The notes under the pieces: model-generated
Seen by the model: the letters and a program-made list of their open reading frames with translations, nothing else
Told to the model about the DNA's origin: nothing
Databases searched by the model: none
Shown: piece by piece, positions 37,718 through 47,413 of the stretch
Layout: every line of letters begins with the position of its first letter
Position numbering within the stretch: the stretch's first letter is position 1
Position numbers and translations under genes: made by a program
Assembly (NCBI RefSeq): GCF_028747205.1
Contig: NZ_CP112880.1
Location: 6,386,001-6,450,000, forward strand
Direction of reading: 5' to 3'
Length of the DNA stretch: 64,000 nucleotides
Source: Streptomyces sp. CA-278952
Lineage (GTDB): Bacteria; Actinomycetota; Actinomycetes; Streptomycetales; Streptomycetaceae

Positions 37718-38683
37718 ATGCGCCGCCGAGCCGGTCTCGTACTCCTGGCCTTCGCCGTGTTCTTCGCCGCCCTGTCACCCCTGCTGCGCTGGTACGCCTT
37801 CCCGCGCCTGGCCAAGGTCCCGCCCAACCAGTACCAGGAAGTCGTCCTGGAGGCGTCCCCCGCGACCCTCCTCGACTACACCACCCTCAAGGCCAGGAAG
37901 GTCGAGAAGGTCACCATCGTCCAGACGCTCAAGGGCAACGTGGAGGAGTCCGAGAAGATCGAACGCAGCGCCGGACGCGACGTCGTCGTCTGGGACGCGC
38001 TCTCCTACATCCAGGGCCCCGACGGAAAGATGGTCTCCGAGATCCCCGAGCGCTACATCTTCGACGCCCACAGCCAGGCCCCCGTCAACGCCACCGGCGA
38101 GATGGTCGACGGCGACCCGGTCCGGCGCGAGGGCATCGAGTACAAGTGGCCCTTCCTCACCGAGAAGAGGGACTACGAGTACTTCGACGCCCAGAGCCGC
38201 ACCACCGCCCCCATCCACTACAGGGGCACCCGGACCTTCCGCGGTCTGGAGGTGTACTACTTCGAGCAGACCATCTCGTGGACCAAGGTCCCGATGCCCA
38301 AGAAGATGCCCATCAAGGGCATCACCGCCGAACAGATCGCACAGACCGGCATGACCCGCTGGTACACGACGAAGCGCATGTTCTGGGTCGACCCCGTCAC
38401 CGGAGCCCCCGTCAACGGCGAGGAGATTCACACGGAGGAGCTGCGCGACGCCAAGAAGATGGGCATGTCCGAGGACACCGTCACCGCGTTCTCCGGCCAT
38501 GTGAAGATGCGCGAGGACTACATCGCGGACACCGTCGACCTGGTGAAGTCCCAGCGCGTCCTGGTCCTCCTCCTCACCTCGTACCTGCCCTGGGGCTTCC
38601 TCGGCCTCGGCATCGGACTGCTCGCGCTCGCTCTCTGGCTGGAGGCGCGCTCCCGGCAGGCGGAGAGCCCTACGACCGCTTGA
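37718..38683 (+). CDS. DUF3068 (PorA-like) family membrane protein
   Basis: 321 residues. N-terminal membrane helix (LVLLAFAVFFAALSPLLRWY), a large extracytoplasmic beta-rich region (about 30-285) with LSYIQGPDGKMVSEIPERYI and MFWVDPVTGAPVNGEEIH, and a C-terminal membrane helix (PWGFLGLGIGLLALALWLEA, minus one). This layout defines the DUF3068 family. Role unknown, probably in the envelope. It ends inside the last 14 bp of hrpB on the opposite strand. Confidence 0.87.
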   Translation: MRRRAGLVLLAFAVFFAALSPLLRWYAFPRLAKVPPNQYQEVVLEASPATLLDYTTLKARKVEKVTIVQTLKGNVEESEKIERSAGRDVVVWDALSYIQGPDGKMVSEIPERYIFDAHSQAPVNATGEMVDGDPVRREGIEYKWPFLTEKRDYEYFDAQSRTTAPIHYRGTRTFRGLEVYYFEQTISWTKVPMPKKMPIKGITAEQIAQTGMTRWYTTKRMFWVDPVTGAPVNGEEIHTEELRDAKKMGMSEDTVTAFSGHVKMREDYIADTVDLVKSQRVLVLLLTSYLPWGFLGLGIGLLALALWLEARSRQAESPTTA

Positions 38684-41171
38684 GCCGGGCCGAGGTGAAC
38701 CGCGTCGCCGGTACGGTCGCGGGGTCCTCCGGCCACGGATGCTTCGGGTAGCGGCCGCGCAGCTCCGCACGGACCGCCTTGTAGCCCTCCCGCCAGAACG
38801 ACGCCAGGTCCGCGGTGACGGCCGCGGGCCGCCCGGCGGGGGAGAGCAGGTGCACCAGGACCGGCACCCCGGCCACCCGGGGCGTCTCGCCCAGCCCGAA
38901 CAACTCCTGGAGCTTCACCGCCAGGACGGGCTGATCGCCGCCGTACTCGACCCTGATACGGGAGCCGCTCGGCACCTCGATCCGCTCCGGCGCCAGCTCG
39001 TCCAGCCGGGCGGCCTCCCCGGTCGCCCAGGGCAGCAGCCGCCGCAACGCCTGGCCCGCGTCGATCCGGCCCAGGTCCGAGCGGTGCCGGGCCCGCGACA
39101 GCTCCGGCTCCAGCCACGCCCCGGTCCGGGCGAGCAGCGCCTCGTCCGACACGTCCGGCCACGGCGCACCCAGCACCCGGTGCAGGAACGCCAGGCGCAG
39201 CCGGAACTGCTCGCTGTCCCGGGTCCACCGCAGCAGCCCGAGCCCCTCCCGCCGCAGTCCCTCGACCAGGGCCCCGCGCACCAGCTCCGGATCGGGCCGG
39301 CGCAGCGGGCGTACCGCCAGCTCCACCGCCCCCAACCGGTCCACCGACCGGGCCACCACCTCGCCGTCCACCCACCTGACCTCCTCGCCCCGCACCCGCA
39401 GATGCCCGGCGGCCAGCAGCGCGGTGGGCTCGTCGACCACCACCGCCAGCCGCACCCGCGCCGACGCAGCATGCGAGGGCCGGTCCGCGACCGCCACGGC
39501 CAGCCAGGGCGCACTGCGCAGCCGTGAGGTGTCCCGCAGCTCCGCGCCCGTGCCCGACGCCATCAGGAAGGCCCCGTCGCCCCGGGCCCGCGCCACCCGC
39601 TCCGGGAACGCCAGCGCGGCGACGAGACCGACGACGGCGTCGTCGCCCCGGGCCCCGCCGGAGCCGGCGCCTTCCACCTGGCCCGACAGCCGGCGCACCT
39701 CCTGCTTCCAGCGCCCCGCGTATCCGTCCTGGCCCCGACGGGCGGTCCGCAGCGCCGCCGCGAGATCGTCCCCGTACTCCCTCGGCGGCTCCTCGCTCAG
39801 CAGCGCCACCACCTCCGCGGCCCGCCGCGCCCCCGCCTCCCGGGCGCCGTCCAGCAGGGCCCGCGCCAGCCGGGGGTGCAGCCCGAGCCGGGACATCCGG
39901 GTGCCGCGCTCGGTGACCCGGCCCTCGCCGTCCACCGCGCCGATCGCCTCCAGCACCTCTCGGGCGGCGCCCATCGCCCCGGCGGGCGGCGGGTCCAGCA
40001 GCGCGAGCGAGGAGGCGTCCGGATCGCCCCAGCACGCCGCCTGGAGCGCGAAGGCGGCCAGGTCGGCGACCTTGATCTCGGGCGAGGGGAAGCGCGCGAG
40101 CCGCCCGTCCTCGGCCTGGTCCCAGCACCGGTACACCGCCCCCGGAGCCTCCCGCCCCGCCCGCCCGGCACGCTGCCGCCCGGCCGCCCGGGAGGCCCGT
40201 ACGGTGCTCAGGGCGCCCAGCCCCCGGGCATGGTCGGTGCGGGGTTCCCGGGCGAGACCCGAGTCGACGACGATCCGCACCCCCGGCACCGTCAGTGACG
40301 ACTCCGCCACCGAGGTGGCCAGGACCACCCGCCGCCTTCCGGACGACCCGGCGAGCACCGCGTCCTGCACGGCGGCCGGAGCCCGCCCGTGCACCTGGAG
40401 CACCTCCGCGTCCACGCCCGCGAGCTGCCCGGCCACCCGCCCGATCTCCCCGACGCCGGGCAGGAAGCAGAGCACGTCCCCCTCCCGCTCGGCGAGCGCC
40501 CGCCGCACGGTCGCCGCCACGTGCGTCAGCAGCGCGGGGTCGACGCGCATCCCGTGCGGCGGTTTCACCGGACGGGCGGGCGGCGCCCAGAGGACCTCCA
40601 CCGGATACGAGACGCCCTCCGCCTCGATCACCGGGGCGTCGCCGAGCAGCCGCGCCCAGCCCTCCGCGTCCGTCGTCGCGGACGCCGCCACCAGCCGCAG
40701 ATCGGGCCGGATCGCCTCCCGTACGTCCAGGAGGAACGCGGCGACCGTGTCGGCGTCCAGGTGCCGCTCGTGGCACTCGTCGATGATCACCACGTCGACC
40801 CCGGCCAGCTCCTGGTCCCGCTGGAGCCGCTGGAGCAGCACCCCGGTGGTCACCACCTCCACCACCGTGTCCCGCCCCACCACACGCTCGCCGCGCACCG
40901 TGAAGCCGACCCGCTCGCCCGGCCGCTCGCCCAGCAGCCAGGCCATCCGCCGCGCCGCGGCCCGCGCGGCGATCCGGCGCGGCTCGGCGACCACGACCCG
41001 GCGCACCGGGCCCTGGCCGGTCAGCCCGGCCAGCACCAGCGGGACGAGCGTCGTCTTGCCGGTGCCGGGCGGGGCGCACAGGACGGCGACGCCCCGGTCG
41101 TCGAGCGCGCGCCGCAGGGCGGGCACGGCAATGCTGACGGGCAGTCGGTCCAGGGCTTCGGTGCGGATCAC
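38670..41171 (-). CDS. hrpB: ATP-dependent RNA helicase HrpB
   Basis: 833-residue DEAH-box helicase. Motif I is APPGTGKTTLVPL near residue 38, motif II DECHERHLD near residue 125, motif III SATTD near 158, motif VI QRAGRAGREAPG near 335. The HA2/OB and HrpB C-terminal domains follow. The GTG start at 41171 has only a G-rich upstream stretch. In E. coli the role is poorly defined; in some bacteria it affects mRNA processing. Overlaps the DUF3068 gene by 14 bp at their 3' ends. Confidence 0.95.
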   Translation of the reverse strand: MIRTEALDRLPVSIAVPALRRALDDRGVAVLCAPPGTGKTTLVPLVLAGLTGQGPVRRVVVAEPRRIAARAAARRMAWLLGERPGERVGFTVRGERVVGRDTVVEVVTTGVLLQRLQRDQELAGVDVVIIDECHERHLDADTVAAFLLDVREAIRPDLRLVAASATTDAEGWARLLGDAPVIEAEGVSYPVEVLWAPPARPVKPPHGMRVDPALLTHVAATVRRALAEREGDVLCFLPGVGEIGRVAGQLAGVDAEVLQVHGRAPAAVQDAVLAGSSGRRRVVLATSVAESSLTVPGVRIVVDSGLAREPRTDHARGLGALSTVRASRAAGRQRAGRAGREAPGAVYRCWDQAEDGRLARFPSPEIKVADLAAFALQAACWGDPDASSLALLDPPPAGAMGAAREVLEAIGAVDGEGRVTERGTRMSRLGLHPRLARALLDGAREAGARRAAEVVALLSEEPPREYGDDLAAALRTARRGQDGYAGRWKQEVRRLSGQVEGAGSGGARGDDAVVGLVAALAFPERVARARGDGAFLMASGTGAELRDTSRLRSAPWLAVAVADRPSHAASARVRLAVVVDEPTALLAAGHLRVRGEEVRWVDGEVVARSVDRLGAVELAVRPLRRPDPELVRGALVEGLRREGLGLLRWTRDSEQFRLRLAFLHRVLGAPWPDVSDEALLARTGAWLEPELSRARHRSDLGRIDAGQALRRLLPWATGEAARLDELAPERIEVPSGSRIRVEYGGDQPVLAVKLQELFGLGETPRVAGVPVLVHLLSPAGRPAAVTADLASFWREGYKAVRAELRGRYPKHPWPEDPATVPATRFTSARLKRS

Positions 41172-41231
41172 GCCCCCAGTGTCGTACGGGAGCCTCCCCA
41201 GGGGTGCCGCGCACCCCGGCCGGTCAGCGGA

Positions 41232-42071
41232 TCAGCCCCGCTCGCAGACGAAGATCGCCGTGCCCGGGATCAGGTTGCCGCGCAGCGGGGACCAGCCGCC
41301 CCACTCCTGGCTGTTCCAGGCCGGCCATTCCGGTTCGACCAGGTCGACCAGCCGGAAGCCGCCCGCCACCACGTCCCGGACCCGGTCGCCCAGCGTGCGG
41401 TGGTGTTCCACATAGACGGCGTCGCCGCCCTCGTCCTGCTCCACGTAGGGGACGCGGTCGAAGTAGGAGGCGGCGACGGACAGCCCCTCGGGCCCGGGTT
41501 CGTCCGGGAAAGCCCAGCGGATCGGGTGCGTCACGGAGAACACCCAGCGCCCGCCGGGCCGCAGTACCCGGTGGACCTCGCGGAAGACCCGCACGGGGTC
41601 GGCGACGAACGGCACCGCCCCGTACGCGGAGCAGGCCAGGTCGAAGGCCCCGTCCCGGAACGGGAGCCGGCCCGCGTCGGCCTCGACCAGGGGCACGTCC
41701 CCGCCGATCCGCAGGGCGTGCTGGAGCTGGCGGTGGGAGAGGTCGAGCGCGACCGGGCGGGCGCCCTGCCCGGCCAGCCAGCGCGAGCACTGGGCGGCCC
41801 CGGCGCCGATCTCCAGGACGTCGAGGCCCTTGAGGGAGCCGGCGGGCCCCAGCAGGGCGGCGTCCGCCTCGTCCAGCCCTTCGGGACCCCAGACGAAGCG
41901 GTCGTCCCCCAGGAAACCGCCGTGGTCGCTCTGGTAGTCGTCGGCGTTCCGGTCCCACCAGCCGCGGCTGGCCCGGCTGCTCTCCGTCTCGTCCGCCGCA
42001 CGGCGTGTGGCTTCCGGCTCCGGGGGCTGTGCGGGTTCCGCGGAGCGGGTCCCGTGGATCTCTTGGCTCAT
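41232..42071 (-). CDS. Class I SAM-dependent methyltransferase
   Basis: 279 residues. The SAM-binding motif I is VLEIGAGAAQCSRWLAGQG at about 90-108, with the acidic motif II ALDLSHRQL and the post-motif RLPFRDGAFDLACSAYGAVP. The N-terminal 60 residues are polar. A conserved opening RGWWDRNADDYQSDHGGFLG is common in actinobacterial methyltransferases of this group. Substrate unknown. It is upstream of and divergent from rpsA. Confidence 0.88.
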   Translation of the reverse strand: MSQEIHGTRSAEPAQPPEPEATRRAADETESSRASRGWWDRNADDYQSDHGGFLGDDRFVWGPEGLDEADAALLGPAGSLKGLDVLEIGAGAAQCSRWLAGQGARPVALDLSHRQLQHALRIGGDVPLVEADAGRLPFRDGAFDLACSAYGAVPFVADPVRVFREVHRVLRPGGRWVFSVTHPIRWAFPDEPGPEGLSVAASYFDRVPYVEQDEGGDAVYVEHHRTLGDRVRDVVAGGFRLVDLVEPEWPAWNSQEWGGWSPLRGNLIPGTAIFVCERG

Positions 42072-42253
42072 CGTGCCCGTCGTTGTAGTTTGCCTTCACC
42101 CGCCGCGCGCGGTACGTACCAGGGGGCGTACCCCAGGGGTACGGACGCGCGTCCGCGGCGCCGTGCCGTAGCGTTCTCGGGCCGATGTGGCCTCGGGGAA
42201 CACGAGTTGCGCCGGAATTGGGGCGATGTGCCCCGGGTGTGCGCCTTCGCGCA

Positions 42254-42282
42254 TTGACCCTGTCCGGCTGCCCCCGTATGCT
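42254..42282 (+). promoter_or_regulatory. Strong vegetative promoter of rpsA
   Basis: TTGACC (42254-42259), 17-bp spacer, TATGCT (42277-42282): close to the HrdB/sigma70 consensus. Transcription would begin near 42289, giving a leader of about 190 nt. The rest of the 42072-42481 gap is that leader plus the methyltransferase upstream region; no small gene was seen. Confidence 0.8.
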
Positions 42283-42481
42283 ACAAGTTGCGCTGCGAGC
42301 CTGCGCGCCTCAGACCTAGCAGGCCGCGCTCGCGTCTGTTGCATGTCCCCTCGGTTGTCGAGAGCGTCTCTCCGGAAACGGATTGCGTGCTTTCCAGGCT
42401 GTCCGGCTTCTGCAGAGGCGATACGGGCTTTCGGCGTAGCAGTACCTACGACTCTCTGTCCGTACCGGAGCCCTTTCCCAC

Positions 42482-44002
42482 ATGACGAGCAGCACCGAGA
42501 CCACCACCACGCCGCAGGTTGCGGTCAACGACATCGGCGACGCGGACGCGTTCCTCGCGGCGATCGACGAGACGATCAAGTACTTCAACGACGGCGACAT
42601 CGTTGATGGCGTCATCGTCAAGGTTGACCGGGACGAGGTCCTCCTCGACATCGGTTACAAGACCGAAGGTGTCATCCCGAGCCGCGAGCTCTCGATCAAG
42701 CACGACGTCGACCCGAACGAGGTCGTCAAGGTCGGCGACGAGATCGAGGCCCTGGTTCTCCAGAAGGAGGACAAGGAAGGCCGCCTGATTCTCTCGAAGA
42801 AGCGCGCTCAGTACGAGCGTGCTTGGGGCACCATCGAGAAGATCAAGGAAGAGGACGGCATCGTCACCGGTACCGTCATCGAGGTGGTCAAGGGTGGTCT
42901 CATCCTCGACATCGGCCTCCGTGGCTTCCTGCCGGCGTCGCTCGTCGAGATGCGTCGCGTCCGCGACCTCCAGCCCTACGTGGGCAAGGAGCTCGAGGCC
43001 AAGATCATCGAGCTGGACAAGAACCGCAACAACGTGGTCCTGTCCCGCCGTGCCTGGCTCGAGCAGACCCAGTCCGAGGTTCGCCAGACCTTCCTCACGA
43101 CCCTGCAGAAGGGTCAGGTCCGCTCCGGCGTCGTCTCCTCGATCGTCAACTTCGGTGCCTTCGTGGACCTGGGTGGCGTCGACGGTCTCGTGCACGTCTC
43201 CGAGCTGTCCTGGAAGCACATCGACCACCCCTCCGAGGTTGTCGAGGTCGGCCAGGAAGTCACCGTCGAGGTTCTCGACGTCGACATGGACCGCGAGCGC
43301 GTCTCCCTGTCGCTCAAGGCGACGCAGGAAGACCCGTGGCAGCAGTTCGCCCGGACGCACCAGATCGGTCAGGTCGTCCCGGGTAAGGTCACCAAGCTCG
43401 TTCCCTTCGGTGCGTTCGTCCGCGTCGACGAGGGCATCGAGGGCCTGGTCCACATCTCCGAGCTGGCCGAGCGCCACGTGGAGATCCCGGAGCAGGTCGT
43501 CCAGGTCAACGACGAGATCTTCGTCAAGGTCATCGACATCGACCTCGAGCGTCGTCGCATCAGCCTCTCGCTGAAGCAGGCCAACGAGTCCTTCGGTGGC
43601 GACCCGGCCTCGGTCGAGTTCGACCCGACGCTGTACGGCATGGCCGCGTCGTACGACGACCAGGGCAACTACATCTACCCCGAGGGCTTCGACCCCGAGA
43701 CCAACGACTGGCTCGAGGGCTTCGAGGCGCAGCGCGAGGTCTGGGAGACCCAGTACGCCGAGGCGCAGACGCGCTTCGAGCAGCACCAGGCCCAGGTCAT
43801 CAAGTCCCGCGAGGCCGACGAGGCTGCTGCGGCCGAGGGCGCTGCTGCCCCGGCCGGCGCTGCTCCGGCCGCCTCCGGTGGCAGCGGTGGCGGTGGCGGC
43901 GGCGGCTCCTACTCCTCGGAGTCGGCGGACAACTCCGGCGCCCTGGCGTCGGACGAGGCCCTTGCCGCGCTGCGCGAGAAGCTCGCGGGCGGCCAGAGCT
44001 GA
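42482..44002 (+). CDS. rpsA: 30S ribosomal protein S1
   Basis: 506 residues with four S1 (OB-fold) RNA-binding repeats at about 35-105, 123-190, 208-276 and 293-362, as in other actinobacteria (E. coli has six). Characteristic blocks are VKVDRDEVLLDIGYKTEGVI, VSSIVNFGAFVDLGGVDGLV and LVPFGAFVRVDEGIEGLVHI. The tail is Ala/Gly-rich with GGSGGGGGGG. Codon use (more T-ending codons) fits high expression. The ribosome site is weak, which suits S1 self-control through its long leader. It helps mRNA bind the 30S subunit. Confidence 0.97.
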   Translation: MTSSTETTTTPQVAVNDIGDADAFLAAIDETIKYFNDGDIVDGVIVKVDRDEVLLDIGYKTEGVIPSRELSIKHDVDPNEVVKVGDEIEALVLQKEDKEGRLILSKKRAQYERAWGTIEKIKEEDGIVTGTVIEVVKGGLILDIGLRGFLPASLVEMRRVRDLQPYVGKELEAKIIELDKNRNNVVLSRRAWLEQTQSEVRQTFLTTLQKGQVRSGVVSSIVNFGAFVDLGGVDGLVHVSELSWKHIDHPSEVVEVGQEVTVEVLDVDMDRERVSLSLKATQEDPWQQFARTHQIGQVVPGKVTKLVPFGAFVRVDEGIEGLVHISELAERHVEIPEQVVQVNDEIFVKVIDIDLERRRISLSLKQANESFGGDPASVEFDPTLYGMAASYDDQGNYIYPEGFDPETNDWLEGFEAQREVWETQYAEAQTRFEQHQAQVIKSREADEAAAAEGAAAPAGAAPAASGGSGGGGGGGSYSSESADNSGALASDEALAALREKLAGGQS

Positions 44003-44051
44003 CGCTCTGACCCCGGCGGCTCATCGGCTGCGGTAGCTGTACAGCGGTAGA

Positions 44052-44087
44052 AGTGAGGCCCGTTCCCTTCGGGGGGCGGGCCTCACT
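44052..44087 (+). terminator. Terminator of rpsA
   Basis: Perfect 11-bp stem AGTGAGGCCCG/CGGGCCTCACT (44052-44062, 44077-44087), 14-base loop, 49 bp past the stop. Confidence 0.82.
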
Positions 44088-44113
44088 CGCGTTCAGGGGG
44101 CGGGGCGGGACGG

Positions 44114-45073
44114 CTACGGGGTGACGGCGATGTTCGTGAGCCCCTTGCCGCCGGTGACGGTGTTGCTCGCGTACACCGTGGTGCGGCAACCGGAGCTGTT
44201 GTTGGTGACGTTGATGGCGAGTCGCTTGTCGCCGGTGGCCCCGGAGAGGTCCGAGGCGTTGCCGCGGAAGACGGTGCCGCAGCCCCAGCCGCTCTGCTGG
44301 GTGTGGGTCTCGTAGCCGTTGTTGGTGGTGCGCGAGCCCTTGTTGCCCTCGACCAGGACGTTGTTGCCCTTCACGTCGACCCAGGAGTCGTCGTAGTTGG
44401 CGCCGGTCAGCCCGTGGCCGTCGAAAGTGTTGTCGATGATCCTCGCGCCGGTCGTGCCCTCCTTGATGTCGATGCTCTCGCCGCCGACACCGGGGCCGAT
44501 GGTGTTGTTCAGGATCTGCGCGTTGTCGCTGCGGTCGGAGAGGTCGCCGGCCGAACCGACGTACACGCCCTCGCCCATGCCGCGTCCGTTCTGCCCGGTG
44601 TCGTAGATCCGGGAGTTCTTCAGAACGCCGTCCTTGCTGGAACTGCGGAAGTGGACGCCCTCCATGTCGAGGTCGTGCACGGTCACCGAGTCGATGACGA
44701 CGCCGTTCGCCGCGTCGGTCATGATGCCCTTCTGGCCGCCCTTGAGCGTGACGCCCCGGACGGTCCAGTACGAGGCGCCGTTCAGGTGCAGGCCGTAGCC
44801 GCCGCCGGCGGTCAGGACCGCCCTGCTGGAGCCGGTGAGGGTGATCCGTGCCCCGGAGGTGCCGGGCCGGGTGGCCTTGAAGTTTCCGGTGTACGTGCCG
44901 TCGGCGAGCCGGATCGTGTCACCGGGGGAGACGGTGGTGAGTGCCGACTTGAGCTGGGCCGCGGTGCTGACGTCGATGACCGCGGCGTTCGCGGGCCCGG
45001 CGCCGGCCAGGGTGAGACCGCCGGCGGCCAGAGCGGCGGCGAGCAGAGCGGTGAGGGGGGAGCGGGTGCGCAT
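44114..45073 (-). CDS. Secreted right-handed parallel beta-helix protein (polysaccharide lyase-like)
   Basis: 319 residues. Sec signal peptide [20 protein letters not shown] through PANA-A. The start VIDVSTAAQLKSALTTVSPG and DTIRLADGTYTG opens a parallel beta-helix like PL6/chondroitinase-B-type lyases; repeated turns such as GVVIDSVTVHDLDMEGVHFR and AQILNNTIGPGVGGESIDIK follow. Two Cys near the end (WGCG, SSGC) could pair. Catalytic residues cannot be assigned, so the substrate (pectate, alginate, glycosaminoglycan) is open. ATG 45073 has GGAAGG upstream. A near-perfect palindrome at 45137 lies in its promoter region. Confidence 0.8.
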   Translation of the reverse strand: MRTRSPLTALLAAALAAGGLTLAGAGPANAAVIDVSTAAQLKSALTTVSPGDTIRLADGTYTGNFKATRPGTSGARITLTGSSRAVLTAGGGYGLHLNGASYWTVRGVTLKGGQKGIMTDAANGVVIDSVTVHDLDMEGVHFRSSSKDGVLKNSRIYDTGQNGRGMGEGVYVGSAGDLSDRSDNAQILNNTIGPGVGGESIDIKEGTTGARIIDNTFDGHGLTGANYDDSWVDVKGNNVLVEGNKGSRTTNNGYETHTQQSGWGCGTVFRGNASDLSGATGDKRLAINVTNNSSGCRTTVYASNTVTGGKGLTNIAVTP

Positions 45074-45136
45074 GGGGGGTGCCTTCCGGTCGAAGGGGTC
45101 CGGATGTTCTCGCACGGGTACGGCTACGCTCTCGCG

Positions 45137-45156
45137 AGGTTCTTGTACATGAACCT
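45137..45156. promoter_or_regulatory. 20-bp near-perfect palindrome upstream of the beta-helix gene
   Basis: AGGTTCTTGTACATGAACCT: 9 of 10 base pairs match. It is centred about 73 bp upstream of the beta-helix start. It shares GTTCTTG-N5-GAAC with the palindrome at 45342-45365. The remainder of the 45074-45380 gap contains no gene. Confidence 0.55.
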
Positions 45157-45341
45157 GAGATGCGTGTCTGAACGTGTTGCCCAGTGACGGTAGGGACGGC
45201 GGCGGGGCGCGTCAAGGTCTGGACCAGGATCGGCGGGCGATGCCGGAGAGGCCGAACCGTTCGTGCGGCACGGACAACTGACGCGCCGTGACCCGCCCGC
45301 GCCGGGGAAAGGCCGGGTGCGGGGAATGCGCGTGCCGCCCT

Positions 45342-45365
45342 TCGTGTTCTTGCCTAGGAACACGA
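45342..45365. promoter_or_regulatory. Palindrome just upstream of the PAC2 gene
   Basis: TCGTGTTC-TTGCCTAG-GAACACGA: perfect 8-bp arms, 8-bp spacer, directly before the ribosome site of the gene at 45381. It has the same GTTCTTG-N5-GAAC core as the site at 45137. Confidence 0.5.
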
Positions 45366-45380
45366 GGAGGAGCGGTAACC

Positions 45381-46319
45381 GTGCCTGATCCGCAGAGTTT
45401 GTACGAATGGGAGCCGAAGGGCCTGGCCGTCGTCGACATGGCGCTGGCGCAGGAGTCGGCCGGCCTGGTCATGCTCTACCACTTCGACGGCTACATCGAC
45501 GCGGGCGAGACCGGCGAGCAGATCGTCGACGGCCTGCTCGAAACGCTGCCGCACCAGGTCGTCGCGCGCTTCGACCACGACCGGCTCGTCGACTACCGCG
45601 CACGACGCCCCCTGCTCACCTTCCGGCGCGACCGCTGGACGTCCTTCGAGGCTCCGACCCTGGAGGTGCGGGTGGTCCAGGACGCCACCGGAGCGCCCTT
45701 CCTGCTGCTGTCGGGCCCTGAGCCGGACGTGGAGTGGGAGCGGTTCGCCGCCGCCGTCGAGCAGATCGTCGAGCGCCTCGGCGTCCGGCTCGCGGTGAAC
45801 TTCCACGGCATCCCGATGGGCGTCCCGCACACCCGTCCCGTCGGCATCACCCCGCACGGCAACCGCACCGACCTGATGCCGGGCCACCGCAGCCCCTTCG
45901 ACGAGGCTCAGGTGCCCGGTTCGGCCGAAGCGCTCGTCGAGTACCGGCTGATGGAGTCCGGCCACGACGTCCTCGGGGTCGCCACCCACGTCCCCCACTA
46001 CGTCGCCAGGTCCTCCTACCCGGACGCGGCGCTGACCGCGCTCGAGGCGATCACCGCGGCGACGGGTCTCGTGCTGCCCGCGCTCGCGCACTCCCTGCGC
46101 ACCGAGGCGCACCGCACGCAGACCGAGATCGACCGGCAGATCGGCCAGGGCGACGAGGAGCTGGTCTCGCTCGTCGAGGGCCTGGAGCACCAGTACGACG
46201 CCGTCGCCGGCTCCGAGACGCGCGGCAACCTCGTCGCCGAGCCGGTCGACCTGCCGTCCGCCGACGAGATCGGCCGCGAGTTCGAGCGCTTCCTCGCCGA
46301 GCGGGAGGGCGAGGGCTGA
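45381..46319 (+). CDS. PAC2 family protein (proteasome assembly chaperone-like)
   Basis: 312 residues from GTG 45381, with GAGGAGGAG upstream. The fold matches the PAC2 family: [20 protein letters not shown] near the start, [20 protein letters not shown] in the middle, [20 protein letters not shown] later, then a helical C-terminus (about 270-312). Actinobacteria have proteasomes, but a bacterial chaperone role is not proven. Followed by coaE 31 bp downstream, probably in one operon. Confidence 0.88.
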   Translation: MPDPQSLYEWEPKGLAVVDMALAQESAGLVMLYHFDGYIDAGETGEQIVDGLLETLPHQVVARFDHDRLVDYRARRPLLTFRRDRWTSFEAPTLEVRVVQDATGAPFLLLSGPEPDVEWERFAAAVEQIVERLGVRLAVNFHGIPMGVPHTRPVGITPHGNRTDLMPGHRSPFDEAQVPGSAEALVEYRLMESGHDVLGVATHVPHYVARSSYPDAALTALEAITAATGLVLPALAHSLRTEAHRTQTEIDRQIGQGDEELVSLVEGLEHQYDAVAGSETRGNLVAEPVDLPSADEIGREFERFLAEREGEG

Positions 46320-46350
46320 GCGCCCCCGCCCGGCCCGTAGGCTGCGGCCC

Positions 46351-46953
46351 ATGCTGAAAGTGGGCCTGACCGGCGGCATCGGAGCCGGCAAGAGCGAAGT
46401 GTCGCGGCTGCTCGTGAAGTACGGTGCCGTCCTGATCGACTCCGACCGAATCGCCCGTGAGGTCGTCGAGCCCGGCACCCCCGGACTCGCGGCCGTTGTC
46501 GAGGAGTTCGGGCCGGGCGTGTTGACCGCCGAAGGTGCTCTGGACCGCCCGGCGCTCGGCGCGCTCGTCTTCGCCGACGCCGGGCGGCTCGCCGCGCTCA
46601 ACGCGATCGTCCACCCCCTGGTCGGCGCCCTCGCGGCCGAACGGGAACGGGCGGCCCCCGAGGACGCCGTCGTCGTCCACGACGTCCCCCTCCTCGCGGA
46701 GAACGGGCTCGCCCCCCTCTACGACCTGGTCGTAGTCGTCGACGCCTCCGCCGAGACCCAGCTGGAACGGCTCGTCACGCTGCGCGGAATGACGGAGTCC
46801 GACGCCCGTGCCAGGATGGCCGCACAGGCCACCCGTGACCAGCGCCGGGCCGTCGCCGACCTGATCGTGGACAACGACGGGCCGTTGGAGGCGCTGGAAC
46901 CGCAGGTGCGCACGGTCTGGGACGAGTTGGTCCGCAGGGCCGCCGCCCGCTGA
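46351..46953 (+). CDS. coaE: Dephospho-CoA kinase
   Basis: 200 residues. The last step of coenzyme A synthesis: phosphorylates the 3'-hydroxyl of dephospho-CoA. P-loop [17 protein letters not shown] at residues 5-21, the [13 protein letters not shown] substrate block, [10 protein letters not shown] and the lid [13 protein letters not shown] are all present. Length is normal for the kinase alone (no fused domain as in some actinobacteria). Confidence 0.95.
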   Translation: MLKVGLTGGIGAGKSEVSRLLVKYGAVLIDSDRIAREVVEPGTPGLAAVVEEFGPGVLTAEGALDRPALGALVFADAGRLAALNAIVHPLVGALAAERERAAPEDAVVVHDVPLLAENGLAPLYDLVVVVDASAETQLERLVTLRGMTESDARARMAAQATRDQRRAVADLIVDNDGPLEALEPQVRTVWDELVRRAAAR

Positions 46954-47044
46954 GTCCGTGTACGGGACGCCCCGGCCGGACGTAGCGGAATACCGGCTCC
47001 GGGGCGGACGTTGAAAACCGGCGAGGGAAGGGAAGGACGCGACC

Positions 47045-47413
47045 GTGCCCGAGAAGAATCCGGAGACCCACGTCATCGACTTCCGTGCGGCCGAGCAACT
47101 GCTCGACGCCCGGGACCCCCGGGGCGCCGTCAAGCTCCTCGACTCGGTGATCGCCGCGCATCCGGAGAACACCGCCGCCCGGCTGCTGCGGGCCCGCGCC
47201 TTCTTCGCCGCCGCCCAGCTGCGCCCCGCCGAGCTGGAATTCGAGCTGGTGCTGGAGCGCGAGCCGGACAACGCGTTCGCCCACTTCGCCCTGGCCCGTA
47301 CCTTCGAGCGGGCCGGCCGGCCCGAGCAGGCGACCCGGCACTTCCGCCTGGCGGCGGCACTCGACCCGAAGCCGGAGTACCTCCGGGCCGCGAAGTTCGA
47401 CGAGCAGGCCTGA
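47045..47413 (+). CDS. Tetratricopeptide repeat protein
   Basis: 122 residues from GTG 47045 (GGGAAGGGAAGG upstream). About three TPR units between residues 15 and 120: VIAAHPENTAARLLRARAFF, ELEFELVLEREPDNAFAHFA, ALARTFERAGRPEQATRHFR. TPR proteins act as binding scaffolds; partner unknown. The TGA stop begins a tandem repeat array. Confidence 0.85.
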   Translation: MPEKNPETHVIDFRAAEQLLDARDPRGAVKLLDSVIAAHPENTAARLLRARAFFAAAQLRPAELEFELVLEREPDNAFAHFALARTFERAGRPEQATRHFRLAAALDPKPEYLRAAKFDEQA

